This document shows positions 52,148-61,950 of a stretch of DNA of 64,000 bases, piece by piece. A program made the position numbers and the translations under genes. The notes beneath the pieces were generated by a model. It made no database searches. It was not told where the DNA came from and saw only the letters and a program-made list of their open reading frames with translations. The stretch is taken from NCBI GenBank assembly GCA_947601655.1, contig CANQGG010000004.1:1-64000 (forward strand), given 5' to 3'. The DNA comes from an uncultured Akkermansia sp. Its GTDB lineage: Bacteria; Verrucomicrobiota; Verrucomicrobiia; Verrucomicrobiales; Akkermansiaceae. Each line of letters begins with the position of its first letter. Position 1 is the first letter of the stretch.

Positions 52148-53413
52148 ATGAAGTCGGGACAGGAATTATTCCATGAAATAAGAGGGGAAGGGGTGACGGC
52201 AGCGCGTGGTTTTGTGGCGAATGCTCTGTGCTGTGGCATCAAAAATCCGAAGGCGACGCGGTTGGATCTTGCTCTCGTTTATTCGACTCAACCAACCACT
52301 TCCGCGGCGACTTTCACTTCCAATCGTGTGAAGGCCGCCTGCGTACGCGTGAGTCGTGAACACCTTCGGCATTCGGATCTTCGAGCGGTGGTCATCAATA
52401 GCGGAAATGCCAACGCATGCACCGGCCGTGCCGGTATGCAAGTGGCTCGTAGAGAATGTCGTCTCGTGGCGAAGGAATTGGGGTTGCAGGACTCAGAGGT
52501 GGGAGTATGTTCCACAGGGGTAATCGGACTGCCGATGCCGATGGTGCGCATTGAACCGCGCTTTCCAGAACTTTGTCACGGCTTGGATGCGAAAAAAGGA
52601 CACAGTGTCGCTTCTGCTATCATCACGAGTGATACTTGCGAAAAAGAAGTGGCGGTACGATTTACTGTGCGCGGCAAGGAAGTACGCATCGGTTCCTGTT
52701 GCAAGGGGGCAGGTATGATATGTCCGAACATGGCCACCATGATCTGCATCGTCTGCACGGATGCGCAGGTTTCTCGCTCTGACTTGCAGGAGCTTGTGAG
52801 TGAGTGCGTGGATTCCTCTTTCAACCGCATCACCATCGATGGGGATATGAGCACGAACGACACCTGCATCACTCTGGCCAATGGCGCTTCCGGCGTGAAA
52901 CTTGCTCCCGGTCGTCCCGGCTGGAATGCTTTTCGAGCCGCTCTGCAACACGTCATGCTGCAACAGGCCTGGCGTATTGTGCGCGACGGAGAGCGAATCA
53001 CCAAATTTGTCACTGTACGGGTGATCGGCGCTCCCTCCGCGGCAGAGGCACGAGCTGTCGCGAAAGGTGTTGCGAATTCCTCTCTGGTGAAAAGTTCGTG
53101 GAATGGAGGAGATCCCAACTGGGGGCGAATTATCCACGCTGTCGGGTATTCTGGTAAGCGTGTGCGTGAAGAGAAGGTAGATATCGACATTGCAGGTTTG
53201 CCCGCCTGCCGGGGGGGGATGCAGGCGGACACGCCAAGTGACGATCTGCGCGCTCGGGTTCAGGCGGAGAGTTTTGAGGTGCTCATCAATCTGAATCTCG
53301 GCGCTTTTGAGCATACGGTTTACACCACGGATTTGTCGCCGGAGTATGTTGATTTTAATCGTTCGGAGTACGCGTACTGGAATCAGGCAAAACAGGATGG
53401 GCTAACGCGATGA
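52148..53413 (+). CDS. argJ: Bifunctional glutamate N-acetyltransferase / amino-acid acetyltransferase
   Basis: 421 residues from MKSGQELFHEIRG. Arginine pathway enzyme that recycles the acetyl group of acetylornithine. Self-cleavage site A-T-M in ICPNMATMICI, where Thr becomes the N-terminal nucleophile of the beta chain; also INSGNANACTG, STGVIGLPMPM, and SSWNGGDPNWGRI near the C-terminus. The unusually Cys-rich alpha chain (CCGIK, CVRVS, CC) is atypical. The reading overlaps the next gene by 4 bp. Confidence 0.94.
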   Translation: MKSGQELFHEIRGEGVTAARGFVANALCCGIKNPKATRLDLALVYSTQPTTSAATFTSNRVKAACVRVSREHLRHSDLRAVVINSGNANACTGRAGMQVARRECRLVAKELGLQDSEVGVCSTGVIGLPMPMVRIEPRFPELCHGLDAKKGHSVASAIITSDTCEKEVAVRFTVRGKEVRIGSCCKGAGMICPNMATMICIVCTDAQVSRSDLQELVSECVDSSFNRITIDGDMSTNDTCITLANGASGVKLAPGRPGWNAFRAALQHVMLQQAWRIVRDGERITKFVTVRVIGAPSAAEARAVAKGVANSSLVKSSWNGGDPNWGRIIHAVGYSGKRVREEKVDIDIAGLPACRGGMQADTPSDDLRARVQAESFEVLINLNLGAFEHTVYTTDLSPEYVDFNRSEYAYWNQAKQDGLTR

Positions 53414-54681
53414 AGCGGGTGTTTTCAGCGATGATTGTGCGACGGGTGTGCCGCCCCTTTTTAGGTATTGCGCTTGCTGCGGGAATCTGGGGAGTTATCC
53501 CGATGGCCTTGGCGGATCTGGCATCGGAGGCGGTAAGCGGCTCGCTGTGGACCGAGAGGCTGGATAAGTTGGTTCCCGTTCTTTTTGCGGATGCTCGTGC
53601 CAAGCAGGTGGATAATACATCCCTGCGTGTGTTGCAGAACGGTCGTCTGACTTTCGGTACGCTGAAACCTGCTGAAATTCTCATAACGATTGATCCTGAG
53701 AAGGGCTTAATTCGTGAAATTTCAACAACACTTTACAATAAAGGGGATGATGGAGCTTTGCTCAAGCAGGAGTTTGAGGCGCGCCTTAAGGCTAGCGTTG
53801 CAGCGCTTAACGACACATTCGGCATGGAGGCTTCTGCGGGCAGACTTAAAAAGAATGAAGCGGGTGTGACAGGGAAGAGCTGGGAATGGGTCGGTGATCA
53901 TTTTGCAGCCAGGCTTGAGGCTTCCTCCACCGGAGTTGGTCGCAAATACGTCGCGGAGTTTATCCGTCTCTCGCTCGTGCCGGACAGGGAGAGCCTCAAA
54001 CGAGGCGGAGCGAAAGACGCCGCTCATCGCGCAGATCTCAAGGATAACGTCAAGCGCGAGGATGACGGCACGGTATGGATCACTGGAATTCCCATGGTGG
54101 ACCAGGGAGATAAGGGCTACTGTGTGCCGGCCACGGTGTCGCGCGTGTTCGCCTACTACGGGATGGATGGTGTGGACCAGCATGCGCTGGCAGCTCTTTG
54201 CAAGAGTTCGGATGCCGGAACAAGCCTGGATGATATGAAAAAGGCGCTCACCAGGATTTGCAGCTCTTTCCACATGCGCGTGAGACCTTGGGATTGGATC
54301 AAGCCCAAGATTATCAGCAAGGAACTGCAGCGCAAAGCTGCAAAGCTGGATTCTCTCGTCTCGGTAAATGAAATTTCTCCGCTGATGCTTGAGATCGTTC
54401 GCAAACGCCCTCACCTCATGAAGCAGGGGTTCAACGAAATTAAGAAACAGATCAATGAAGGCATTCCCGTCGTATGGGCTGTGGTGTTGGGGCTCTTCCA
54501 GGAACAGGGGCTTCCCCAGAGTATGGGTGGACACATGCGTCTTATCATCGGCTACAACGAGGAAAAACAAACTATCATCTACAGCGATACATGGGGAGCC
54601 GGGCATGAGAAAAAGGAAATGCCTCTCTCTTACGCTTGCGCGATGACCCATCTTCTCTGCGTGTTGCGTCCCACGCTTTGA
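53410..54681 (+). CDS. Exported C39-like cysteine peptidase domain protein
   Basis: 423 residues with a signal peptide. The C-terminal half matches the Peptidase_C39_2 fold: IPMVDQGDKGYCVPATVSRVF (catalytic Cys and its preceding Gln), and GGHMRLIIGYN (catalytic His) with a later D (IIYSDTWG). The N-terminal ~190 residues are an unfamiliar domain. It starts inside the argJ stop (ATGA), so it is co-translated with argJ, a pairing without an obvious pathway link. Substrate unknown. Confidence 0.75.
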   Translation: MKRVFSAMIVRRVCRPFLGIALAAGIWGVIPMALADLASEAVSGSLWTERLDKLVPVLFADARAKQVDNTSLRVLQNGRLTFGTLKPAEILITIDPEKGLIREISTTLYNKGDDGALLKQEFEARLKASVAALNDTFGMEASAGRLKKNEAGVTGKSWEWVGDHFAARLEASSTGVGRKYVAEFIRLSLVPDRESLKRGGAKDAAHRADLKDNVKREDDGTVWITGIPMVDQGDKGYCVPATVSRVFAYYGMDGVDQHALAALCKSSDAGTSLDDMKKALTRICSSFHMRVRPWDWIKPKIISKELQRKAAKLDSLVSVNEISPLMLEIVRKRPHLMKQGFNEIKKQINEGIPVVWAVVLGLFQEQGLPQSMGGHMRLIIGYNEEKQTIIYSDTWGAGHEKKEMPLSYACAMTHLLCVLRPTL

Positions 54682-54803
54682 TGGCGGAAACGGTTCCTTT
54701 GTATATTCCCGTTCCTCATGCATTTGCGTGGATCAGCGCCACGGAACTCTCCAGAGAAGCAGACCGCAGGGGTGAGTCACTGAAACGGGACGTCTTTCGA
54801 AAA

Positions 54804-54877
54804 CGCTCCGACCGCGGCTCGAACGCGGGACCCCAAGCTTAGAAGGCTCGTGCTCTATCCAACTGAGCTACCGGAGC
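54804..54877 (-). tRNA. tRNA-Arg (TCT)
   Basis: Minus strand: acceptor GCTCCGG/TCGGAGC, anticodon stem CGAGC/GCTTG with loop CTTCTAA (TCT), T-arm CGCGG-type GCGTTCGAGCCGC. CCA is not encoded. The 120 bp on each side have no gene. Confidence 0.96.
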
Positions 54878-54984
54878 AGGACGTGAGAATACTAGCAGGA
54901 AGCGGCGTGGATGGCAAGTGCATTTTGGTATGAAGAAATTTGTTAATAGCATGGGCTTGACCTCAAGCAGCTCGAGGGTGTAGG

Positions 54985-55491
54985 ATGGCAGGAAAGGCTA
55001 TGAAAACACTTGTTGCATATTTCTCCCCTACGGGAACAACGGCGCGTGTAGCGCATGCCATTGCCGAGACGGCTGGAGCTGACATGCAGGAGATAGAGCC
55101 TGCGGTGCCATACACGTCGGCTGATTTGAATTGGCAGGACAAGAAGTCTCGCAGCACGATTGAAATGCACGACCCCGCGAGTCGCCCTGCACTGGCGAAA
55201 GCGGCGGCAGTGGACGGGTATGAGCTGGTATTGCTGGGTTTTCCCATCTGGTGGTACGTAGCCCCGACCATTATCAACACCTATTTGGAGAGTGCTGATT
55301 TTTCCGGGAAGCATATCGTGCTTTTTGCTACTTCCGGGGTGAGTGGATTCGGTGAGGCGGCACAGGGGCTTGCGCCAAGTTGTCCGGGTGCACGGATCAC
55401 GGAGGGCAAGGTGTTTCACGGTGTGCCGTCGCGCGCGGAGCTGGAGGCGTGGCTCTCCGAGTTGTCATCCTCTTCTTCAACCATAGACTGA
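54985..55491 (+). CDS. Flavodoxin-fold protein (cytoplasmic)
   Basis: 168 residues; MKTLVAYFSPTGTT at 55000 may be the true start. FMN phosphate loop SPTGTTARVA, then LVLLGFPIWWYVAPTIINTYLE and FATSGVSGFGEA. The fold is the Flavodoxin_4 type that binds FMN as an electron carrier or NAD(P)H:quinone reductase. No signal peptide. It is followed after 3 bp by an exported relative with which it shares DL.W.DK.SR..IEMH.P.SRPAL. Confidence 0.88.
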   Translation: MAGKAMKTLVAYFSPTGTTARVAHAIAETAGADMQEIEPAVPYTSADLNWQDKKSRSTIEMHDPASRPALAKAAAVDGYELVLLGFPIWWYVAPTIINTYLESADFSGKHIVLFATSGVSGFGEAAQGLAPSCPGARITEGKVFHGVPSRAELEAWLSELSSSSSTID

Positions 55492-55494
55492 CAC

Positions 55495-56055
55495 ATGACC
55501 ATGATCAAACGAATCATCACATTTTGCATAGGACTCATTATTCTCGGAGGCGCCGCCCAGGCGCAGGATGCTCCTTCTCCAAGCCCGTCAGGAAAGAAAG
55601 TGCTCGTAGCTTATTTTTCTGCCACAGGCACCACTGCTGCGGCAGCGAAGGAGCTGGCTGCCGCGACGGGCGGCACGCTGCATGCCATCACGCCTGCACA
55701 GCCATACAGTGAGGCAGATTTAGACTGGCGCGACAAGACCTCTCGCTGCTACGTGGAGATGCATAACCCCGCATCACGCCCGGCACTGAAAGGAGGAGTG
55801 GCGAATATGGCTGAGTATGACACCGTTTTCATCGGGTTCCCGATCTGGTGGAACACTTACCCAAGCATCATTGCCACCTTCATTGAGGCTCACGATTTGA
55901 AAGGGAAGAAGCTCATCCCCTTCGCGACATCCGGTGGCAGCGGTATTTCCAATAGTGGAACGATGCTCAAGAAAGCGTATCCGACGCTGGAATGGAAGCC
56001 CGGTATGCTGCTCAACGGCATGGGCGCTTCCGAGATTCGCGCCAAGCTCAAGTAA
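55495..56055 (+). CDS. Exported flavodoxin-fold protein
   Basis: 186 residues. A signal peptide (IITFCIGLIILGGAAQAQ) and a short Ser/Pro linker precede a flavodoxin domain: LVAYFSATGTTAAAA, TVFIGFPIWWNTYPSIIATFIE and FATSGGSGISNS. It is homologous to the cytoplasmic gene beside it, so one of the pair gained or lost an export signal after duplication. A periplasmic flavodoxin would need FMN loaded before or after export. Confidence 0.85.
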   Translation: MTMIKRIITFCIGLIILGGAAQAQDAPSPSPSGKKVLVAYFSATGTTAAAAKELAAATGGTLHAITPAQPYSEADLDWRDKTSRCYVEMHNPASRPALKGGVANMAEYDTVFIGFPIWWNTYPSIIATFIEAHDLKGKKLIPFATSGGSGISNSGTMLKKAYPTLEWKPGMLLNGMGASEIRAKLK

Positions 56056-56091
56056 GACTTTTGAGGGAAAGTTTCCTGCCGAGCCTCCTCC

Positions 56092-58602
56092 TTATTCTAC
56101 TTCCTCCGCGACATCTTCGTCCGGCAGGTTGTCCGGGTCTTCGGCCGGGGCGTCGTCGGGCATTTCATCGGTAGAATCTTCGGCAAGCGGGTCGTGCTTT
56201 GAGCAGAGCGGGCGAGGTTTGGTAAAGTCTGTCATGGTTTCTGTGTAGGCACAGCCCTGGTACTCGCACCCGGAGTGCGCCACCATGCCTGTGTCGCGGC
56301 AGAGGCGAATGCCCTTTGTGCGGGCGCCGGCAGCCGTGGTGCGGATGGGACCCATGGGATAACCTCGTGCTGCGGCGCATTTCATGATGCCCACCCAGAG
56401 GGGAAGAGCCACGGTACCGCCGTAGGCCTTGTCTGCAATGGTGGTGGGACGGTCAAACCCTACCCATACGGCACTGGTGAGGTCGGAGGTAAAGCCGCAA
56501 AACCATGCGTTTTTGTACGCGTTCGTGGTACCTGTCTTCCCTCCGCTGGGTGCGGTGAAGCCAAAGCGCGCCATACTTCCCGCCGTGCCGCCCGGCTTTG
56601 TAATCTGTTGCAGGATGGCAGAGATGGCATTCGCTGAGCGCGTCGTAAGTACGCGGCGCACGGCGGCAGGGTTGCGCCAGAGTACGTGCCCTGTGGAATC
56701 CGTGATGCTTTGGATGATGAAGGGAGTGGGACGTACACCGCCGTTAGCAAACAGAGTGAAGGCGGATGCCACTTCCAGAGGGGAAGCCTCCCATGTTCCG
56801 AGATAGATTGTAGGACCCGGCTTTTTGGCGGTTTTGGGAAAGCCGGCCATAAGAGCGGTGTTGATCACGTTATTGAGACCGGCACGGTTACCCACTCGTA
56901 CCGACATGGTGTTACGGCTCTTCAATAGCCCCCATCCGGCGGGATGGATACCGGTGAATCGTCCGTCCGAATTCCCCGGATACCATCCACGCGCACCGGC
57001 AATTTCTCCGGGGTGGATGCGGTCATCGGAGACGGGCGTTTGCGGCCCTCCACCGCGTTCAAAAAAGGTGGCGTACACCAGTGGCTTGAAGATGGAGCCG
57101 ACCTGACGGCGACTCTGCACAGCGCGGTTCAGCGGAGATTCTTTGCTATCCCGTCCGCCCACCACGGCGAGCAGGGCGCCCGTGGCGTTGTCGATGACAA
57201 CACAGGCGGCCTGGATGTACTGAGGGCGCGGGGCTCGGTCGATCTCCTCCGGTGGGATATTGGCGAGGATGGCGCGGTATTGTTCGCGGGTCTGGTGCTT
57301 GTAATTCCTGTTTTTTTCAAACATTTCCACTAATCGCGCGTCCAGTTCGTGCATCACATCATCCTGCAGATCCACATCGAGCGTGGTGCGCACGACAAGA
57401 CCGCCGGAGTAGAGAGCATCCTCCTTGACGTGCTGTTGCCGGGTATCAAGCATATCGAGAATGTGTCCCACCTCACTGCGGATGAGATCGAGCGCATAGT
57501 TTTCCAGACCTCGCAGCTCCGGACGTTGAGTTTTGACCGGTTCCGCGAGGGCGGAGTGGTACTCGTTGCGCGTGATGTGTCCGTGCTCAAAGAGGAGCTT
57601 GAGAACCTTGTCGCGCTGGATGCGTGCGGCATTCGGGTTGCGGATGGGCGAGAATTCGTTGGGACTGCATACGATGCCTGCCAGAAGAGCCGATTCACCG
57701 ATGGTGAGCTCGCGCGGCTGCTTGTTGAAGTATCCTTTCGCCGCCTGTTTGAGCCCCAGGAAGGTGTGCCCCCAGAAGATGCGGTTGATGTAGCAGGTGA
57801 GAATGGTTTTTTTATCGTATGTAGCCTCGATGCGCCGGGCAAGAGCCATCTCTGTGAGTTTGGCATCCATGTTGCGCTCGCGATGGTTGTAAGTATTTTT
57901 GGCGAGCTGCATAGTGAGAGTAGAGGCGCCCTGCGTGGTGCGGTGGTGTTTGAAAACCTGAGCCACCGCGCGCATGAGACCGCGTGGATCAATACCGCCG
58001 TGCGTCCAGAACGATCGATCCTCCTGCATGATGAGAGCATGGATAAAATAACTTGGTACCTCGGCTTCCAGGTTGTCGATGCTCCGGCGGTTCTCGCCGT
58101 GCAGGGTGCCGATTTCGTTGCCTTTGCGATCCAGCACGATGGTGCGCTCCGGCATGCGAAGGATCTGGGTGATGTCGTAGCGTTCCGCCTTGATGCCATA
58201 GACAACCGCCAGCAGAGCCACAAAAATCGCTCCTACGAAGGAAAAACTGACGATGATTCGCAGGATTTTCGGAAGCGTGCGAGTGAGGAAATACACCAGC
58301 CGGAATGGCAGAGTGACGATGAGCCAGAGCGCTTTCCAGACGCTCATCCCCTTGTGCGGGGGAAGGCGAAACTCCCGCAGCGGATTGATCTCTTGCTGGG
58401 TGTGTCGTGTGTATTGCCGCTGCGGGAGCGGACTGCCGAAAGGACTTTCTTCATACTCCCGGCGATGGGACTGTTGGGGAGATTGCTCGTCTTCTTCCTC
58501 TTCCGGGTAGCAATCCGGTAGCTCCACTCGCACCCGTGCCCGTGGCTCTGCTTGACAATTCACCGTATTGTCAGGTTGCGGCTGGTCGGGTTTGTAGCGC
58601 AT
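56092..58602 (-). CDS. Class A penicillin-binding protein (transglycosylase-transpeptidase)
   Basis: 836 residues, anchored by one helix (LRIIVSFSFVGAIFVALLAVVYG) after a ~110-residue basic/Pro cytoplasmic tail. Glycosyltransferase GT51: catalytic Glu in QEDRSFWTHGGID and GASTLTMQLAKN. Transpeptidase: active-site Ser in VGSIFKP, KSRN and GGKTGTTNAYKNAWFCG. The C-terminal tail is highly acidic (DEMPDDAPAEDPDNLPDEDV), which is unusual. It polymerises and crosslinks peptidoglycan. PBP1A- and PBP1C-type are not separable by eye. Confidence 0.93.
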   Translation of the reverse strand: MRYKPDQPQPDNTVNCQAEPRARVRVELPDCYPEEEEDEQSPQQSHRREYEESPFGSPLPQRQYTRHTQQEINPLREFRLPPHKGMSVWKALWLIVTLPFRLVYFLTRTLPKILRIIVSFSFVGAIFVALLAVVYGIKAERYDITQILRMPERTIVLDRKGNEIGTLHGENRRSIDNLEAEVPSYFIHALIMQEDRSFWTHGGIDPRGLMRAVAQVFKHHRTTQGASTLTMQLAKNTYNHRERNMDAKLTEMALARRIEATYDKKTILTCYINRIFWGHTFLGLKQAAKGYFNKQPRELTIGESALLAGIVCSPNEFSPIRNPNAARIQRDKVLKLLFEHGHITRNEYHSALAEPVKTQRPELRGLENYALDLIRSEVGHILDMLDTRQQHVKEDALYSGGLVVRTTLDVDLQDDVMHELDARLVEMFEKNRNYKHQTREQYRAILANIPPEEIDRAPRPQYIQAACVVIDNATGALLAVVGGRDSKESPLNRAVQSRRQVGSIFKPLVYATFFERGGGPQTPVSDDRIHPGEIAGARGWYPGNSDGRFTGIHPAGWGLLKSRNTMSVRVGNRAGLNNVINTALMAGFPKTAKKPGPTIYLGTWEASPLEVASAFTLFANGGVRPTPFIIQSITDSTGHVLWRNPAAVRRVLTTRSANAISAILQQITKPGGTAGSMARFGFTAPSGGKTGTTNAYKNAWFCGFTSDLTSAVWVGFDRPTTIADKAYGGTVALPLWVGIMKCAAARGYPMGPIRTTAAGARTKGIRLCRDTGMVAHSGCEYQGCAYTETMTDFTKPRPLCSKHDPLAEDSTDEMPDDAPAEDPDNLPDEDVAEEVE

Positions 58603-58614
58603 GAGAACGGGGTT

Positions 58615-59943
58615 TTAATGATCTTGTGCGCCTTCGGCAAAAAGCTCGTATGCAATAGAATCCTCGATCCGTACATCTGCAAACTCCCCGACGGGCAGGG
58701 ATGGACTCACATGGATGGCGCCATCCACATCCGGTGCGTCCCATGGTCCTCGTGCGATGCCGGGAGAGTCTACCAACACGCGTACCGTGTGACCGATACA
58801 GGCGTTTCCAATTTCGTCCGCATTTGTCGCAAGCAGCATGTTCAGCTCATTAGCACGGCGGGTTCTGGTGGCATGGTGTACCTGTTGGTCCATTTTTGCT
58901 GCGAGGGTGTTCTCCTCTCGAGAATAGGGGAATACGCCCGCGCGTTCAAAACGGAACTCTCTCACAAACTCGCAGAGTTCTTCATGATCCTTTTCCGTTT
59001 CCCCTGGAAGCCCGCTGATGAAGGTACTGCGTAAACCGATGCCCGGCACTTCCTTTCGAAGTTTCCGCAGGAGTTTTTTGATGTGCTCCGGACCGGTTCT
59101 CCGTCGTTGCTCTTCGAGGATGTGAGCTGCGATGTGTTGCAGCGGAATATCCACATATTTAACGATTTTTTCGCATTCAGCAAAGGTGGTGATAAGCGAG
59201 TCGGTCCAGTACGCGGGATGGGTGTAAAGCACTCGCAGCCAGAAGTCGCCTTGTAGTTCATTAGCAGCGCGCAGAAGGGCGGAGAGATTCTCTCCGCTTG
59301 CCGGGCGATCCATGCCGTAGTAGGTGGTGTCCTGAGCGATGATGTTAATTTCCCTTACCCCACGCTCAACGAGTGAGCGGATTTCTCGTAGTACATTGGC
59401 CATGGGGCGACTTCTGTACCCTCCACGGATGCGGGGGATGGCGCAGTAGGCGCAGGCGTGGTTGCACCCTTCCGCAATTTTGACGTAGGCAAAATGCGGT
59501 GGGGTGTAGTGAAATTCTCTGGTTCCGTAGTCCGGCAGCAGTTTCGAAACCTTTGTGCAGTAAATTTTCCTTTCATTCCCCGTCAGGACTTCCTCTGCAA
59601 TGCGCACGATATCCGGCTCATTGTCGACGCCAACAAAAGCATCTACCTCCGGCATTGTGTTACGCAGCTCCTCAGCATACCTCTGCGAGAGACAGCCCGT
59701 CATGATGATTTTTTGTCCGCCCGGGTTTGCCCTTTTTTCCCGTCTGCGAGCGTGTGCCAGCGTAGTATTGATAGCTTCCTGCTTCGCGGAGTCGATGAAC
59801 GCACATGTGTTCACGAGAAGCAGTTCCGCTTTGTCTGCTCCTACCTGTTTGTATCCGGCCGCCAACAGCCGATCCGCCATGAGCTCCGAATCAACAAGAT
59901 TCTTGGCACACCCCAACGAATCAATGGCAAACGTCTTGCGCAT
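58615..59943 (-). CDS. rimO: Ribosomal protein S12 methylthiotransferase RimO
   Basis: 442 residues from MRKTFAIDSLGCAKNLVDSE. Radical-SAM enzyme with an N-terminal [4Fe-4S] methylthiotransferase domain, the CxxxCxxC cluster in GCNHACAYCAIPRIRGGYRS and a C-terminal TRAM domain (GHTVRVLVDSPG). Modifies an Asp of ribosomal protein S12. Ends 12 bp before the PBP gene, probably co-transcribed. Confidence 0.94.
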   Translation of the reverse strand: MRKTFAIDSLGCAKNLVDSELMADRLLAAGYKQVGADKAELLLVNTCAFIDSAKQEAINTTLAHARRREKRANPGGQKIIMTGCLSQRYAEELRNTMPEVDAFVGVDNEPDIVRIAEEVLTGNERKIYCTKVSKLLPDYGTREFHYTPPHFAYVKIAEGCNHACAYCAIPRIRGGYRSRPMANVLREIRSLVERGVREINIIAQDTTYYGMDRPASGENLSALLRAANELQGDFWLRVLYTHPAYWTDSLITTFAECEKIVKYVDIPLQHIAAHILEEQRRRTGPEHIKKLLRKLRKEVPGIGLRSTFISGLPGETEKDHEELCEFVREFRFERAGVFPYSREENTLAAKMDQQVHHATRTRRANELNMLLATNADEIGNACIGHTVRVLVDSPGIARGPWDAPDVDGAIHVSPSLPVGEFADVRIEDSIAYELFAEGAQDH

Positions 59944-60070
59944 GAACCCATGGTACCATACCGGTACGGAAATGAAAAGAGGAGATTTCCTCCGCTTCCT
60001 GAGTCTCTTCAATCCCACGCGCTTTGCTATTTTTGTTGTTCTTCTCTGTCGATAGGTGTAGCATGACTCT

Positions 60071-60697
60071 ATGCCTGCAAAACCCTACCCTCGATGGATC
60101 GATTGGGCAAAGGAACTCCAATTTATCGCTCAAGTTGGTCTTGCTTACTCAAAGGATCATTTTGATCAGGAGCGTTTTAAACGCATTCGAGAAATTGCGG
60201 CGCAGATGGTAAGTGACGGATGTGACATGCCCATGGAGGTTGTCCGAAATCTCTTTTGCAATGAATCCGGTTTCCAAACTCCGAAGCTGGACACGCGCGC
60301 GGCGATTTTCCAAGGGGGAAAAATCCTCCTCGTTCGTGAACGCAGCGGTTTGTGGTCGCTGCCCGGCGGCTGGGTGGACGTCATGGAGTCTGTGCGGAGC
60401 AACACGGAAAAAGAGGTGCGGGAGGAGGCCGGATTAGAGGTTCGCGCTTTGCGCCTCATCGCTCTGCATGACAGGAACAAGCACAATTCTCCGCCGTATG
60501 CTTACAACATTTGCAAGGTGTTTGTACTCTGTGAACTCCTCGGCGGATGCTTTCGCGAGAATCTCGAGACCACCGAAAGTCGTTATTTCTCCATGGATGA
60601 GCTTCCTGATCTCGCCCAGGAGAAAAACACGCGGGCGCAAATTGAGATGTGTTTTCTGGCGGCCGATGATCCGAATTGGCAGACCGTTTTTGACTGA
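60071..60697 (+). CDS. NUDIX hydrolase with Nudix_N-type domain
   Basis: 208 residues. N-terminal helical domain (PRWIDWAKELQFIAQVGLAYSKDHFDQERF), then a NUDIX fold. The NUDIX box reads GWVDVMESVRSNTEKEVREEAGL: G..E, and KEVREEAGL with Lys in place of the first Arg of the consensus. The substrate is probably a nucleoside-diphosphate derivative such as ADP-ribose or FAD; this N-domain type is found in ADP-ribose-like hydrolases. It lies alone between rimO and dinB. Confidence 0.85.
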   Translation: MPAKPYPRWIDWAKELQFIAQVGLAYSKDHFDQERFKRIREIAAQMVSDGCDMPMEVVRNLFCNESGFQTPKLDTRAAIFQGGKILLVRERSGLWSLPGGWVDVMESVRSNTEKEVREEAGLEVRALRLIALHDRNKHNSPPYAYNICKVFVLCELLGGCFRENLETTESRYFSMDELPDLAQEKNTRAQIEMCFLAADDPNWQTVFD

Positions 60698-60735
60698 AAC
60701 TGTGGGCACATGGATGCGTCTGTCGTCGCTCGTTG

Positions 60736-61950
60736 TCAAAAGTGTTTTCTCATGTACTCCACAGTTTTGTGGAGCGTATCCATCTGGTATATTTGCTCCA
60801 GGTGTCCCGCAAAATCCAAGCCATATCGTTTCTGCAACGCGTCGAGCAACTGCTTTATCTCCTCATCTTGTTCGCCCTTGCTTTCGGAGAAGAGACTCTC
60901 CATAATGAGCTGCTGCTCTCTTTCGCCGGATAAATTGTACACGCCAACGCCGACGAGCCTCACAGGACGCTTCTCCACCTTTTCCAGAAGTCGGACTGCT
61001 TCCCGGTAGATTGCAGCAGCGGAATCGCAGACCAATGCGCTCCGAGAGCGGGTAATGCCCTTCATGTCGGCATAGGTTAATTTCAGGGTTACGCCGCTGC
61101 CTCGCAGGTCGTGTCGCTTTGCCCGGCGCTCCACGCATAATGCGAGCAGGACGAGGATATCTTTGAGCAGCTCAAAGTTGTGTACATCGTCCTGAAATGT
61201 AACCTCCCGACTGATGGATTTTGCATCCTGGGGACGATAGGGCGTCACCTTCCGCTCGTCGATACCGAGCGCGAGCCGCGTGATCCATTGTCCCTGCTTC
61301 CCGAGGAGACGGATGACCGTTTTGCCATGCTCCCGGATGTCTCGGACCGTGCGAATGCCCGCGGCGTGCAATTTCTGCGCCGTCCGTTCCCCGACGGTGT
61401 AGATGACGCTCACGTCGCGATCGATAATCAAGTTTACGAAGTCTTCAGGCGTGAGGATCTCAAAATATCCATCGGGTTTCTTTTCTTCACTTGCCGTTTT
61501 TGCTGCTGTTTTGGAATAGGCAACGCCGATGGAGCAAGTGAGCCCCAACTGATCTCGCGTGCGTTGCTTAATGGTCTGAGCGATTCTGCGTGCTCCTTCC
61601 GGACTTCCCGCCTGCTTAGTCACGTCCAAATAAGCCTCATCAAGGGCTATGGTCTCTGTTGCCGAGGAATACGTATTCCATATCTCACGGAGTTGAGCGG
61701 ACACAGCTCTGTATTTATCAATGTTCGGGTGCATGTAGACACCATGGGGGCAGAGTCTGTAGGCTTCTTTGATGTTCATGGCAGAATGAACCCCATATTT
61801 CCGGGCCTCGTAGCTGCATGTTGCCACTACCCCGCGCTCTCTCGGCAGAGCCCCGACAATCAACGGCTTTCCGCGCAATGCAGGATTATCCCTCGTTTCT
61901 ACGGAAGCGAAGAATGCATCCATATCCACATGTATGATGATTTGATCCAT
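60736..61950 (-). CDS. dinB: DNA polymerase IV (Y family)
   Basis: 404 residues. Translesion polymerase. Palm motifs HVDMDAFFASVE (catalytic Asp) and LDEAYLDVT (the DE pair), CSIGVAYSKTAAKTASEEKKPDG, a helix-hairpin-helix (VYTVGERTAQKLHAAGI) and the little-finger domain. The C-terminal ~60 residues extend beyond the E. coli enzyme (351). No LexA-like box was noticed upstream. Confidence 0.95.
   Translation of the reverse strand: MDQIIIHVDMDAFFASVETRDNPALRGKPLIVGALPRERGVVATCSYEARKYGVHSAMNIKEAYRLCPHGVYMHPNIDKYRAVSAQLREIWNTYSSATETIALDEAYLDVTKQAGSPEGARRIAQTIKQRTRDQLGLTCSIGVAYSKTAAKTASEEKKPDGYFEILTPEDFVNLIIDRDVSVIYTVGERTAQKLHAAGIRTVRDIREHGKTVIRLLGKQGQWITRLALGIDERKVTPYRPQDAKSISREVTFQDDVHNFELLKDILVLLALCVERRAKRHDLRGSGVTLKLTYADMKGITRSRSALVCDSAAAIYREAVRLLEKVEKRPVRLVGVGVYNLSGEREQQLIMESLFSESKGEQDEEIKQLLDALQKRYGLDFAGHLEQIYQMDTLHKTVEYMRKHF

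Noticed and set aside
58560..58580. TTGACAAT...ATTGTCA inverted repeat
   Set aside because: It lies inside the PBP coding sequence, with no link to a promoter.
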